Shown: in pieces, positions 49,891 to 56,514 of the stretch | Layout of the letters: every line of letters starts with the position of its first letter | How positions within the stretch are numbered: position 1 is the stretch's first letter | From: Pseudoalteromonas sp. T1lg23B | Lineage (GTDB): Bacteria; Pseudomonadota; Gammaproteobacteria; Enterobacterales; Alteromonadaceae | Direction of reading: 5' to 3' | Length of the DNA stretch: 56,514 nucleotides | NCBI RefSeq assembly: GCF_002964665.1 | Contig: NZ_PQBZ01000039.1 | Span: forward strand, 6,943 to 63,456 | Translations under genes and position numbers: made by a program | The notes under the pieces: generated by a model | What the model was told of the DNA's origin: nothing | Seen by the model: only the letters and a program-made list of their open reading frames with translations | Databases searched by the model: none

Positions 49891-50589
49891 ATGAAAAAAA
49901 TCATTATCACTAGCTTAGCGGCACTATTAAGCACCACCGTAAATGCAGATAACAGCCAAGTTGAAAAAGTATTTAAAGAACGTTTTCCATTTGCTATTAG
50001 TGCGATTGAAGATAGCCCAATTCCTGCGGTGAAACAGATAGTGACCCAAAAAGGGGTGTTCTATATGACCGAAGATGGCCAGCACTTTATCCAAGGCAGT
50101 GTTTTCAAGATAGGTGAGCGTTTCACCAATTTAACTGAAGCCCGCTATAAACCGATGAAAGAAGAAGCACTACAAAGTATTAAGCCGTATATGAAGACCT
50201 TTAAGGCCAGTGAAGAGAAGGCACAAATTTACGTGTTTACTGACGTTACCTGTGGTTATTGTGGAAAATTACACTCGGAGTTAGATGACTATTTGGCAAA
50301 AGGCATTACGGTGAATTATGTATCATTTCCGCGTGGCGGTATGACGGGCAATGGTTTTGAGCTCAATCAAACCGCTTGGTGTTCCGATACGCCAAGAGAG
50401 ACAATGAGCGAGTTATTCAACCGTCAGTCGGTGACTAACAAGGTGTGTGATGCCAATATTGATAAAATGTATCAGGTTGGTGAAATGTTTAAAATCAACG
50501 GCACACCTGCCATTGTGACAGAAGATATGCAAGTTATCCCGGGTTATATGCCAGCACAGCAAATGGCAAAACAGTTGGGGTTGGGCTAA
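49891..50589 (+). CDS. dsbC: DsbC-like thiol-disulfide isomerase, second copy
   Basis: The 232-residue protein has a signal peptide (ends VNAD, about residue 20), a DsbC-type N-terminal dimerisation domain (VKQIVTQKGVFYMTEDGQHF, FKIGERFTNLTE) and a thioredoxin-fold domain with the classical CGYC site (Cys121, Cys124) in FTDVTCGYCGKLHSEL and cis-Pro in INGTPAIV. Two more cysteines (TAWCSD, NKVCDAN) match DsbC. It is more canonical than the copy at 20086. SD AAGG precedes the ATG. It lies opposite the DsbD-alpha-like gene and just downstream of convergent traN, a cysteine-rich client candidate. A strong terminator follows. Confidence 0.93.
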   Translation: MKKIIITSLAALLSTTVNADNSQVEKVFKERFPFAISAIEDSPIPAVKQIVTQKGVFYMTEDGQHFIQGSVFKIGERFTNLTEARYKPMKEEALQSIKPYMKTFKASEEKAQIYVFTDVTCGYCGKLHSELDDYLAKGITVNYVSFPRGGMTGNGFELNQTAWCSDTPRETMSELFNRQSVTNKVCDANIDKMYQVGEMFKINGTPAIVTEDMQVIPGYMPAQQMAKQLGLG

Positions 50590-50600
50590 TTCCGTAAGCG

Positions 50601-50639
50601 ATGGTAGTAACGCTGCATCGCCACGTTGCTACCATTTTT
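50601..50639 (+). terminator. Rho-independent terminator after the second dsbC-like gene
   Basis: ATGGTAGTAACG and CGTTGCTACCAT form a 12-bp stem with one G-T pair and an 11-nt loop, followed by TTTTT. It lies 12 nt after the stop codon. Confidence 0.85.
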
Positions 50640-50687
50640 CCTCCCTTATCAATTGCCGTTCAACACATTCATTTTTCCCTGTCCTTT

Positions 50688-50709
50688 GGTGTGCCCAGTT
50701 CGGCACACC
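50688..50709. repeat. Perfect hairpin beyond the traN 3-prime end
   Basis: GGTGTGCC and GGCACACC flank a 6-nt loop, 15 nt past the traN stop on the minus strand. No T-tract follows in either direction, so it is an RNA-protecting hairpin or weak terminator for traN. Confidence 0.5.
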
Positions 50710-50723
50710 AGACCCATCAAATG

Positions 50724-53700
50724 TTAGTTTCCACCTGTAGAACGGTAAATACACACCGGAGGCGGGGTTGGGACCGAGCAATCAACATTGAGGGCATCAA
50801 CACTGTTAAACACTTCTTGCTGTTTATCAGACAACTCATTGCCTGACGTTCTGTCCTCTAAGCGCTCTACCGTGGTTTGTCGGCCATATTTATTCAACAG
50901 CTGACCGTCACCAGTCATAGAGTCCATATTCACATCATCACTACTGGTTGGCACCAATCCAGCGCCCGACATTAAGCCTATCCATTCACTCATATCGATT
51001 TTATCCCAGTCGAGTTGCTTCATTTCATCAATCATTAATCCTTGGCAGGTAAAGGTTTCTTGATCGACCGTGATGGTTTTTCCAAGCTGCGGCATGGCTT
51101 GTTCGATAATGATACGGGCCAATGGGCTGCTGTAACAGCAGTAGTGATGTTGGCGCTTTAAACAAACACCGAGTACTTTCTTAGCGCAGGTTGAGCCCTG
51201 ATCATTGATATCCTCATTGATGGAGTTGTTGACTTTAATACATTGATCCATTTGTATTTTTAGTCCCGCATCCGCTTCATTGTCATCACATTGGGTGGCG
51301 AGGGTGATAACAAGGTTCGCCATTTGATAGGCGCTGTACACCGCCATAACACCACTGACCATATTCATCGCTTCGCTGAGCGCGCCATCCATCACTGTTG
51401 TAGTGCCTGCGCTCGCCGCAGTATCCGTCGCTTGGTCAAAGAGCATCTCCTTGAGAGCATCGGGCATTAGATCAGAAATATAGCTGGTCATTTCTTCTTT
51501 GAGTGCACTTAGACCTTCGGAAATCGCTTCACCTACCGCTTGTCCGGCTTTGGTAACGGCCTGACCTGTGCTGCTGCCCGCGATGGAGTTCCAAGCGGTG
51601 GTTAAAGATTGACTGACGGTATTGTAGGCTGATACGACGGGCTCTCTGATAGCTTCCCAACCATCGCGCACCAGAGTGTTACTGAGCATATCAGACTTCA
51701 TAATTTGCGAGTCTAAAGTTTGCATATTGCTAAGTACACTAACATAGTCGTAGGGACTCACCCCACTTGGGCCTTCGCAACAATCATTACCCACAGGATA
51801 AAAGGAGCAGTACTCATATTCACCGGGAAAGATTGTACAGGTTGATGGGTCATTGGGGTCTTGGCAATTGGAATCCTGAGACATGCCCATGACTGCACTG
51901 TATTGCCCAGCAACATTCAAAAAGTCGGTATTTGTTTCTTTCTCTGAAACGTCGCAGTCACCACCGGCACAGGCAATATCGCTGTCACAGATATTACTGG
52001 TGCGGGCATTGGTGAGTGTGACTTGGTCGGGATCGGTACACGCATATTCATAACGCCAGCTGAAACATTTTTTGGTAAGAGTGTCTTCCCACATACACTC
52101 TCTATCAGAGACTTGACATTCTGGTCTGGCCAAAAGGTCATCACAGGCGTTATTTTGCACGTCTTTTACTTCTTTGGCGGTGTAACAGAGCTTTTCTTGT
52201 AGGATTTCACCAGTATCAGGATCGGTGACTTCGTCTTGAAAACATACTTCATCATCATCACCAAAACCAGCACTGGCTAAGGGGTCGCAACGATAGTTTT
52301 GTGATAAAGCAACGAGACAGCTGGCCGTCGAGCCTGGAAATAATTCAGGAATATCTTGTGCTAGTTCGCCGAGTAAGTTGTTATCGTACTCTAAGCACTT
52401 CCATTGTTCTGCGACACAATAGGTTTCAGATTTAAAACCATTGGTATTGTAATTCGGCCCTAGATCGTCATAACAAGAAGGGGATTTCTGGCGAATAATT
52501 TCGGCAACAGAGCTAACATCTTTGTCAAAATGTAACTCCACGGTGTAGTCATATTCACCTCCATCACCCACCCCAGTGTTAAATGTGACATCGAGTCTTC
52601 TATCGTTGGTGATGGAACTATTAAAGTGAGAGGTGTAGCTGACGTTGTTGTAAAAGTACTCGGTATTGGCTTTCTTTTCACAATCTTCTATTGTGCCATT
52701 GAATACGCCGGGGTTACTGTCAAACAGCACCGTACCGTCAACGACGAGCTGTGCGTGGTCATCCGCACTGCCGTCTACGGTGGCGCGGGTAATTGAAAGC
52801 GGCTCGTTAGTTTCTATGCTGAACCCTGCGGGGAAAATGGTACATTTACCTCCATTGAGATCATTGTCCTTAATCGACGGAGTATTAAAACGTAGGCAAC
52901 GTGGTCCACAGCGTTCAAAAGAGAAACGGCCAAAGGTTTGTATCGAGCGAATAGGTCCTTCAATCTTACGTTCAACTTCACACTCACCAGAGAAGAAATT
53001 TTCCGACACCATTTCTGAGCAGGTAAATTGTTCCGCATTTTCAAAATCAAATGTCTGATCATAATATTCTACGGTTTCAATGCAGTGGCCAAATGCGGAA
53101 CTTGAACCTGAGTCTATCGCGTTCACGCTGTCTTGGGTGCGAGTCAAAATAGGATCGTTGTGACCAATTGGCGTAGGTGGGTTTTGGTTTTGAATAGACA
53201 TCAGCGTCTGGTACGCATTACCTCGTCGCGTACCCTGTGTTTCTAATGTTCCCAAATCACCTCGCACACTGTTAGTCAGTGCCGATTCGTCATCGTAAGT
53301 TTCTCCTGCTGAAAACAATGAGGAGGTGGTTTCTTTGCCGCCGAGCATACTTGAGTTGGCGTTAAATGTTCTTGCAGGTTCACCCTCTTCACCCGGTAAA
53401 TTGATGTTTATTTCCCCAGAGTCAGAGACGTTATAAACCGTGTCACCCATTGAGCGATAAAGGCTTTTCCCTGAAGCTAATTGCATATCTCGACATATTT
53501 TCTTTTCCTCTTTGGAGGCGTCATTGGTGAGTCCGTGACAGGGGAGGACGGCACGACATTGTTCGAGTATGTTTTGGGGAGAGTTTTGCGTCACACCTTG
53601 ACACGGCTTGGTTGCAAGACAAGCGTCAATGTCGTCTTGCGCTGATCGCCAAGTCACGCCAACACACGTTGCGCCATAGCTTGTATTTGCTAGCAGCGTT

Positions 53701-53735
53701 AACAACAAAAAAAACCAGGAGTTTTGCAGTCGCAT
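50724..53735 (-). CDS. traN: TraN, outer-membrane mating-pair stabilisation protein
   Basis: The 1003-residue protein has a signal peptide (ends SYGAT, about residue 22) and dozens of cysteines. Family features include GRFSFERCGPRCLRF, ACTDPDQ with CSWRYEYAC-like pairs, and the C-terminal block HHYCCYSSPLARIIIEQAMPQLG followed by CQGLMIDEMKQLDWDKID. TraN is the outer-membrane receptor partner that stabilises the mating pair and decides recipient specificity. I chose the ATG at 53735 because AAGGTAAG lies 7 nt upstream, and because the TATAAT at 53771-53766 would start transcription at about the more upstream in-frame ATG codons (53765, 53789), ruling them out. SXT TraN is of similar size (about 900). 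Control is by dyad site S8. Confidence 0.95.
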   Translation of the reverse strand: MRLQNSWFFLLLTLLANTSYGATCVGVTWRSAQDDIDACLATKPCQGVTQNSPQNILEQCRAVLPCHGLTNDASKEEKKICRDMQLASGKSLYRSMGDTVYNVSDSGEININLPGEEGEPARTFNANSSMLGGKETTSSLFSAGETYDDESALTNSVRGDLGTLETQGTRRGNAYQTLMSIQNQNPPTPIGHNDPILTRTQDSVNAIDSGSSSAFGHCIETVEYYDQTFDFENAEQFTCSEMVSENFFSGECEVERKIEGPIRSIQTFGRFSFERCGPRCLRFNTPSIKDNDLNGGKCTIFPAGFSIETNEPLSITRATVDGSADDHAQLVVDGTVLFDSNPGVFNGTIEDCEKKANTEYFYNNVSYTSHFNSSITNDRRLDVTFNTGVGDGGEYDYTVELHFDKDVSSVAEIIRQKSPSCYDDLGPNYNTNGFKSETYCVAEQWKCLEYDNNLLGELAQDIPELFPGSTASCLVALSQNYRCDPLASAGFGDDDEVCFQDEVTDPDTGEILQEKLCYTAKEVKDVQNNACDDLLARPECQVSDRECMWEDTLTKKCFSWRYEYACTDPDQVTLTNARTSNICDSDIACAGGDCDVSEKETNTDFLNVAGQYSAVMGMSQDSNCQDPNDPSTCTIFPGEYEYCSFYPVGNDCCEGPSGVSPYDYVSVLSNMQTLDSQIMKSDMLSNTLVRDGWEAIREPVVSAYNTVSQSLTTAWNSIAGSSTGQAVTKAGQAVGEAISEGLSALKEEMTSYISDLMPDALKEMLFDQATDTAASAGTTTVMDGALSEAMNMVSGVMAVYSAYQMANLVITLATQCDDNEADAGLKIQMDQCIKVNNSINEDINDQGSTCAKKVLGVCLKRQHHYCCYSSPLARIIIEQAMPQLGKTITVDQETFTCQGLMIDEMKQLDWDKIDMSEWIGLMSGAGLVPTSSDDVNMDSMTGDGQLLNKYGRQTTVERLEDRTSGNELSDKQQEVFNSVDALNVDCSVPTPPPVCIYRSTGGN

Positions 53736-53765
53736 ATTATTTCTTACCTTTGACACATTGGTCAT

Positions 53766-53826
53766 ATTATAAGAACCGCTCGACTGCACATTGGTAATTA
53801 AGACCGTTATTTTCCTCAGTTAATAA
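53766..53826 (-). promoter_or_regulatory. Transfer-regulon dyad promoter, traN (site S8)
   Basis: On the minus strand the dyad runs 53826 to 53797, with half-sites ATTAACT and CTTAAT. A perfect TATAAT (53771-53766) starts exactly 26 nt after it, and the -35 position (CCAATG) is unrelated to consensus. The site overlaps the stop codon of the gene upstream. The dyad ends 62 nt before the traN ATG. Confidence 0.75.
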
Positions 53827-55091
53827 CCCAGTTCATGGCGAAAGGATGCTTTCCATGACATCGGCTTAGATTTGTCTTCTCGTGACAGGCTTGAGGATAT
53901 ACGTTTGGTCACTGATTTGAGGAATGTGGCACTGGCCTTACATTGAAATACGATGTCTTTTTTTCTGAGTGTGCCAGTTTGATCGGTATAAGGAATGCGC
54001 GCTGTGACTTCGCTGATCTCACTCCCTTGCAGCGGTGCTACTGTCTTTTCACCTTCAACGTCAATCTCTATCGTCAGATTACTATCTGAGATCATGTCTA
54101 TTGCTTTAATAATGGTGGTGCTGAGTGTTTTCGGCTGTGCACTCATACCGCCATAGCATATGCTTGCCGATACTTTTGTGTCGACATAAGCCAACAATGT
54201 TTGTTCTTTGGGGTGGTAAAATGCGCGACCATTAAAGCGCGTGTCAACTTCTACCCCATTGCTTGGTTGTTGTAAGCTGGACTCCATCAATTGGCTGATG
54301 GTGTCAAAAAATGTCCCTGCGATATCAACTTGAAAGGTAATATCGACTTCAACATCTTTCTCTCTGACGGTATTAACCTGACTATTGAGTACGTTAACAC
54401 TGGCATAAGTTTGTGTATTGGCGAATAAGTCAGCCCAATGCGTCAAAATTCGGTTGAGTTCATTCACATCATACACAGCCTGAGAGAGCACATCTTGCAG
54501 GCTTAATAAGCCACTGAGCCCACCGCCACCAATCAAATGTATAAAGTTAAACAGTGCTGCACGTACCGCATTGAGCTTGTTATTGGCAACATCAACGACG
54601 TCCTGAGCAATCGCCTGGCCTGCCAAAACAGCATCAATCACTTGTTGGTAGTCTTTAATAGCGACTTGTAGTCCATCCATCAACGAAGGCTCAGACAAAA
54701 ACGCTTTGACGATTAAGCTTTGCTTGGCGGTGTTAACTGTAAACAGTGCATCTGCAAACACACAATAAGGAATTTGATTACGCGTTCCCTCAGGACAGGC
54801 GGCCATAGAGTAGTTAATGGACTCATCACTGAGTGAAGATTCAAAAAACTGAGCCAACAACGCGGTATCTTGTCCAACGGTGGGCTCAATACGAGCCGTT
54901 AAGTTGGCATAGTCTTCATTTTCTAACAGTGCCAAATGTAAGGCTTTAAGCCGAACTAGACGGTGGGTGTACAGTGTTGTTGCATTGATATTGAGCGGTA
55001 GCACCGCTTTTGCAGGAAAAGTGGCGTGAAGATTAGCAAAGGTACTACCGGCAAAGAACAAACAAAAAGCAAGAACAGCGCGAAACAACAT
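53820..55091 (-). CDS. Secreted protein of unknown function before traN
   Basis: The protein of about 423 residues has a signal peptide (MLFRAVLAFCLFFAGSTFA). The first third has helical runs and a cysteine pair (AACPEGTRNQIPYCV); the middle has a hydrophobic Gly-rich stretch (FIHLIGGGGLSGLLSL); the end is beta-rich with two more cysteines (ASICYGG, VFQCKAS). The start is ATG 55091; a GTG at 55127 would add 12 residues before the signal sequence. Neither has a clear ribosome site. It lies directly before traN but has a separate upstream region containing a perfect AGGGG/CCCCT hairpin. I do not recognise a family; an envelope role in transfer is plausible by location. Confidence 0.75.
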   Translation of the reverse strand: MLFRAVLAFCLFFAGSTFANLHATFPAKAVLPLNINATTLYTHRLVRLKALHLALLENEDYANLTARIEPTVGQDTALLAQFFESSLSDESINYSMAACPEGTRNQIPYCVFADALFTVNTAKQSLIVKAFLSEPSLMDGLQVAIKDYQQVIDAVLAGQAIAQDVVDVANNKLNAVRAALFNFIHLIGGGGLSGLLSLQDVLSQAVYDVNELNRILTHWADLFANTQTYASVNVLNSQVNTVREKDVEVDITFQVDIAGTFFDTISQLMESSLQQPSNGVEVDTRFNGRAFYHPKEQTLLAYVDTKVSASICYGGMSAQPKTLSTTIIKAIDMISDSNLTIEIDVEGEKTVAPLQGSEISEVTARIPYTDQTGTLRKKDIVFQCKASATFLKSVTKRISSSLSREDKSKPMSWKASFRHELGY

Positions 55092-55149
55092 ATTTAAAAT
55101 AAAAGCCAAGTTAACGATGTTGTTCACTTTAGCAAGTTCATGTCCATCT

Positions 55150-55166
55150 CAGGGGAATTAACCCCT
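55150..55166. repeat. Short inverted repeat before the unknown secreted gene
   Basis: AGGGG-AATTAA-CCCCT is a perfect palindrome-like element about 60 nt before the ATG at 55091. It could be an operator or a terminator of the toxin operon reading toward the left. Confidence 0.4.
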
Positions 55167-55237
55167 TCAATTTAACTGATTATTTTGGTTGCTTAACTCG
55201 TGTGCAGCAAAATACGTTCATGTTGCTTGTTGGAGGA

Positions 55238-55528
55238 TTAACGATTGGCTTCTTTACTGTGCCAAACCCTAACAATCACGACTTTGTTACCCTCTTCTCG
55301 ATATCGTAATATGTAATTACCGGCACCAAATGGCAGCATAACTTCACGGAAATGACTTAAACCGGCCACAGGTCGACCGGATTGAGGGTTCTCCATTAAG
55401 ATCGTCGCACCTTCTTTGATCCTCATCGCGGCACGTTGTGCTGCACTGGGGTTTTTCTCTTTAATAAATTCGCGTAGTCGCATAACATCCTTGACGGCGT
55501 CAGGTAACCAAATTACTTCTCGGGACAT
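55238..55528 (-). CDS. ParE/RelE-superfamily toxin
   Basis: The 96-residue toxin has the ParE layout: VIWLPDAVKDVMRLREFI helices, the GRPVAGLSHFREVMLPFGAGNYILRYR beta section (an Arg-rich turn), and VVIVRVWHSKE at the end, typical of ParE toxins that inhibit gyrase or of RelE mRNA interferases. The C-terminal VWHSKEANR favours ParE. It overlaps the antitoxin gene by 16 nt, and SD AGGAG lies before the ATG inside that gene. It would keep the plasmid in the population by post-segregational killing. Confidence 0.9.
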   Translation of the reverse strand: MSREVIWLPDAVKDVMRLREFIKEKNPSAAQRAAMRIKEGATILMENPQSGRPVAGLSHFREVMLPFGAGNYILRYREEGNKVVIVRVWHSKEANR

Positions 55529-55776
55529 GCTTTCTCCTGATCTGTGCCCCAGTCATCCAACCAATCCATCACGGCTTGATTACTGACAAATTCACCGTTT
55601 TCTTTATAGGCCTCCCAGCGCTCCAGTGTTTCCCTGTCTGCCTGTTCTCTGGCCTCTTCTTGCTCAATATAACGCTTCAGCGCCTCTTTGGCATGATGGC
55701 TTTTTGATCTGTGAGTCCGTTCAGCCAATGCCGCTAATCGCTGCTCTAAGTCTGTATCTAGTCTAACCCCTAACAT
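55513..55776 (-). CDS. RHH-type antitoxin (ParD/CopG-like)
   Basis: The 87-residue protein has a ribbon-helix-helix DNA-binding N-terminus (LGVRLDTDLEQRLAALAERTHRSKSHHAKEAL, a strand then two helices) and an acidic C-terminal toxin-binding tail (DWLDDWGTDQEKA). It is encoded first, before its toxin, as is normal. The ATG at 55776 has GAGG 5 nt upstream; a GTG at 55782 is possible. It probably represses its own promoter through the GTTTAAC repeats at 55792-55821. Confidence 0.9.
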   Translation of the reverse strand: MLGVRLDTDLEQRLAALAERTHRSKSHHAKEALKRYIEQEEAREQADRETLERWEAYKENGEFVSNQAVMDWLDDWGTDQEKACPEK

Positions 55777-55791
55777 AGGCACCTCAATGGA

Positions 55792-55821
55792 TGTTTAACG
55801 TTGTTTAACAGTGTTAAACAA
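55792..55821 (-). promoter_or_regulatory. Putative antitoxin operator
   Basis: Three half-sites occur: TGTTTAAC at 55792, TGTTTAAC at 55802 and the inverted GTTAAACA at 55813. They lie 16 nt before the antitoxin start, the expected position for autorepression by an RHH protein. Confidence 0.6.
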
Positions 55822-55952
55822 GTTGCGGCTCCTGTCAATTGATCCCCTCTTATTTTTTGAGCGGGCTGTTATGTAAGAAAGGGATATCAGCAACTCAGTA
55901 TCAATTAATGGGGAGTGATATGGCAGGAACATACTCAGTACGGCACTACTTC

Positions 55953-56444
55953 CTAATCATGTACCACAAATCGCGTAACACAGTGTCCTGTAAATCGCTT
56001 GATGACAATGGGATCGGTTTCGTCGTCATCATAGCGCTTTACCTTGTAGTGATAATCCAGTTCAATTTCCTTGCCAAGGTATCGTTTATAGTTGGCTGTA
56101 CGATAACAGTGCCGGTGTAATCCTTTCCCTTTTGGCGATTGATGAAAAACCGTGTCACCGATTTGATAAACATAGGAGCTGCCACGACCAACCTCTTCCA
56201 ACAGCGTCAGCTTTCCTCGTAAGGTTGTCACCACCTCTGAGTAGCGCGTTTCAATCTCAATTTCTCTTGCATCATCCTCAAAACCAAAGATAGAGAACCC
56301 ACAATAGCCTAACCAGATGGCTTTTACCCACCACTTAATTGAGGACATGGCAAGTATAATCATAGTCGCCACGATAAAAAATAAAATGGTAGAATAAAGG
56401 TCCAATACAGGCATATCCTGAGGGTATTGATAAACAACGGTCAT
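55953..56444 (-). CDS. Small membrane protein with C-terminal beta domain
   Basis: The 163-residue protein has two membrane helices (about residues 14-33 and 37-55) and a C-terminal domain of short strands (YVYQIGDTVFHQSPKG, GKEIELDYHYKVKRY). This layout is common among uncharacterised proteins in which a membrane hairpin carries a small beta domain. No motif is diagnostic. It lies beyond the toxin-antitoxin pair, without a dyad promoter, and looks like plasmid backbone cargo of unknown role. Confidence 0.65.
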   Translation of the reverse strand: MTVVYQYPQDMPVLDLYSTILFFIVATMIILAMSSIKWWVKAIWLGYCGFSIFGFEDDAREIEIETRYSEVVTTLRGKLTLLEEVGRGSSYVYQIGDTVFHQSPKGKGLHRHCYRTANYKRYLGKEIELDYHYKVKRYDDDETDPIVIKRFTGHCVTRFVVHD

Positions 56445-56514
56445 AGTCTTAACGGCTTATTTTCCTATGCGATGTAGTACGCCGCCCATATCCTGTCTCG
56501 TAGGGTGGCGTCTA

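Noticed and set aside
55170..55198. A dyad-like pair (TTTAACT and CTTAAC) upstream of the unknown secreted gene
   Set aside because: Half-site spacing is off by one and no acceptable -10 lies 25-26 nt away (GACATG there).

Overview
The window looks like part of a large conjugative plasmid (or plasmid-like element) of a marine gammaproteobacterium. Vibrio, Photobacterium, Shewanella and Pseudoalteromonas are all plausible hosts, and I cannot choose between them from sequence alone. The evidence is a nearly complete F-type (MPF-F) type IV secretion system with a MOBH-type relaxase and gene order close to the SXT/R391, IncA/C and R27 group, together with a Rep_3-type initiator, an iteron-like origin and a toxin-antitoxin pair. 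No rRNA, tRNA, CRISPR array or insertion sequence was seen. The transfer genes run off the left edge (traG is cut), so the element extends beyond the window.

Layout. 1-2788 (-): traG (partial), traH, traF. 2916-4059 (-): an FlhC-like protein and two FlhD-like paralogues, a probable master activator of transfer. 4060-5002: A/T-rich divergent control region. 5003-10255 (+): unknown gene, MOBH relaxase, traD, an unknown gene, DUF4400 protein. 10430-15066 (+): traA pilin, traL, two traE-type genes in tandem, traK, traB, a trbI-like gene. 15067-17399: origin and rep. 17993-19333: zinc-ribbon protein of unknown function. 19589-24019 (+): small secreted protein, DsbC-like protein, traV, traC. 24077-25798 (-): M50-type membrane protease operon. 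26014-36714 (+): a 3566-residue secreted cysteine-rich repeat protein. 36917-44864 (+): 1574-residue Ig-like protein, trhF-type S26 peptidase, trbC-traW fusion, 43-residue ORF, traU. 44885-45215: strongly structured non-coding segment, then a Toprim primase-like gene. 46608-56444: hypothetical genes, tyrosine recombinase, DsbD-alpha-like and DsbC-like proteins, traN, a RHH/ParE toxin-antitoxin pair and a small membrane protein.

The most striking result is regulatory. Eight intergenic sites share a 28-30 bp dyad (ATTAACT, 15 nt, GTTATT or GTTAAT) followed at almost constant distance (25-26 nt) by a good -10 hexamer and by no recognisable -35. They lie in front of traF, the unknown/relaxase operon, traA, the 19589 secreted-protein/dsbC/traV/traC operon, the giant cysteine-rich gene, the Ig-like/traWU operon and traN. 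Two sites (4463 and 25918) also have a -10 at the same distance on the other strand, pointing at the FlhD/FlhC-like operon itself and at the M50 protease operon. The half-sites resemble those bound by flagellar FlhDC. The simplest reading is a plasmid FlhD-FlhD'-FlhC activator that switches on the whole transfer regulon, regulates itself, and counts the giant cysteine-rich protein and the Ig-like protein among its targets.

Working together: relaxase and TraD would process and deliver DNA; TraA/L/E/K/B/V/C/W/U/F/H/G/N would build the pilus and channel; the giant repeat protein, the Ig-like protein and TraN are candidates for cell-cell contact; and two DsbC-type proteins, thioredoxin-like TraF and a stand-alone DsbD-alpha-like domain look like a dedicated disulfide-folding kit for these cysteine-rich surface proteins.
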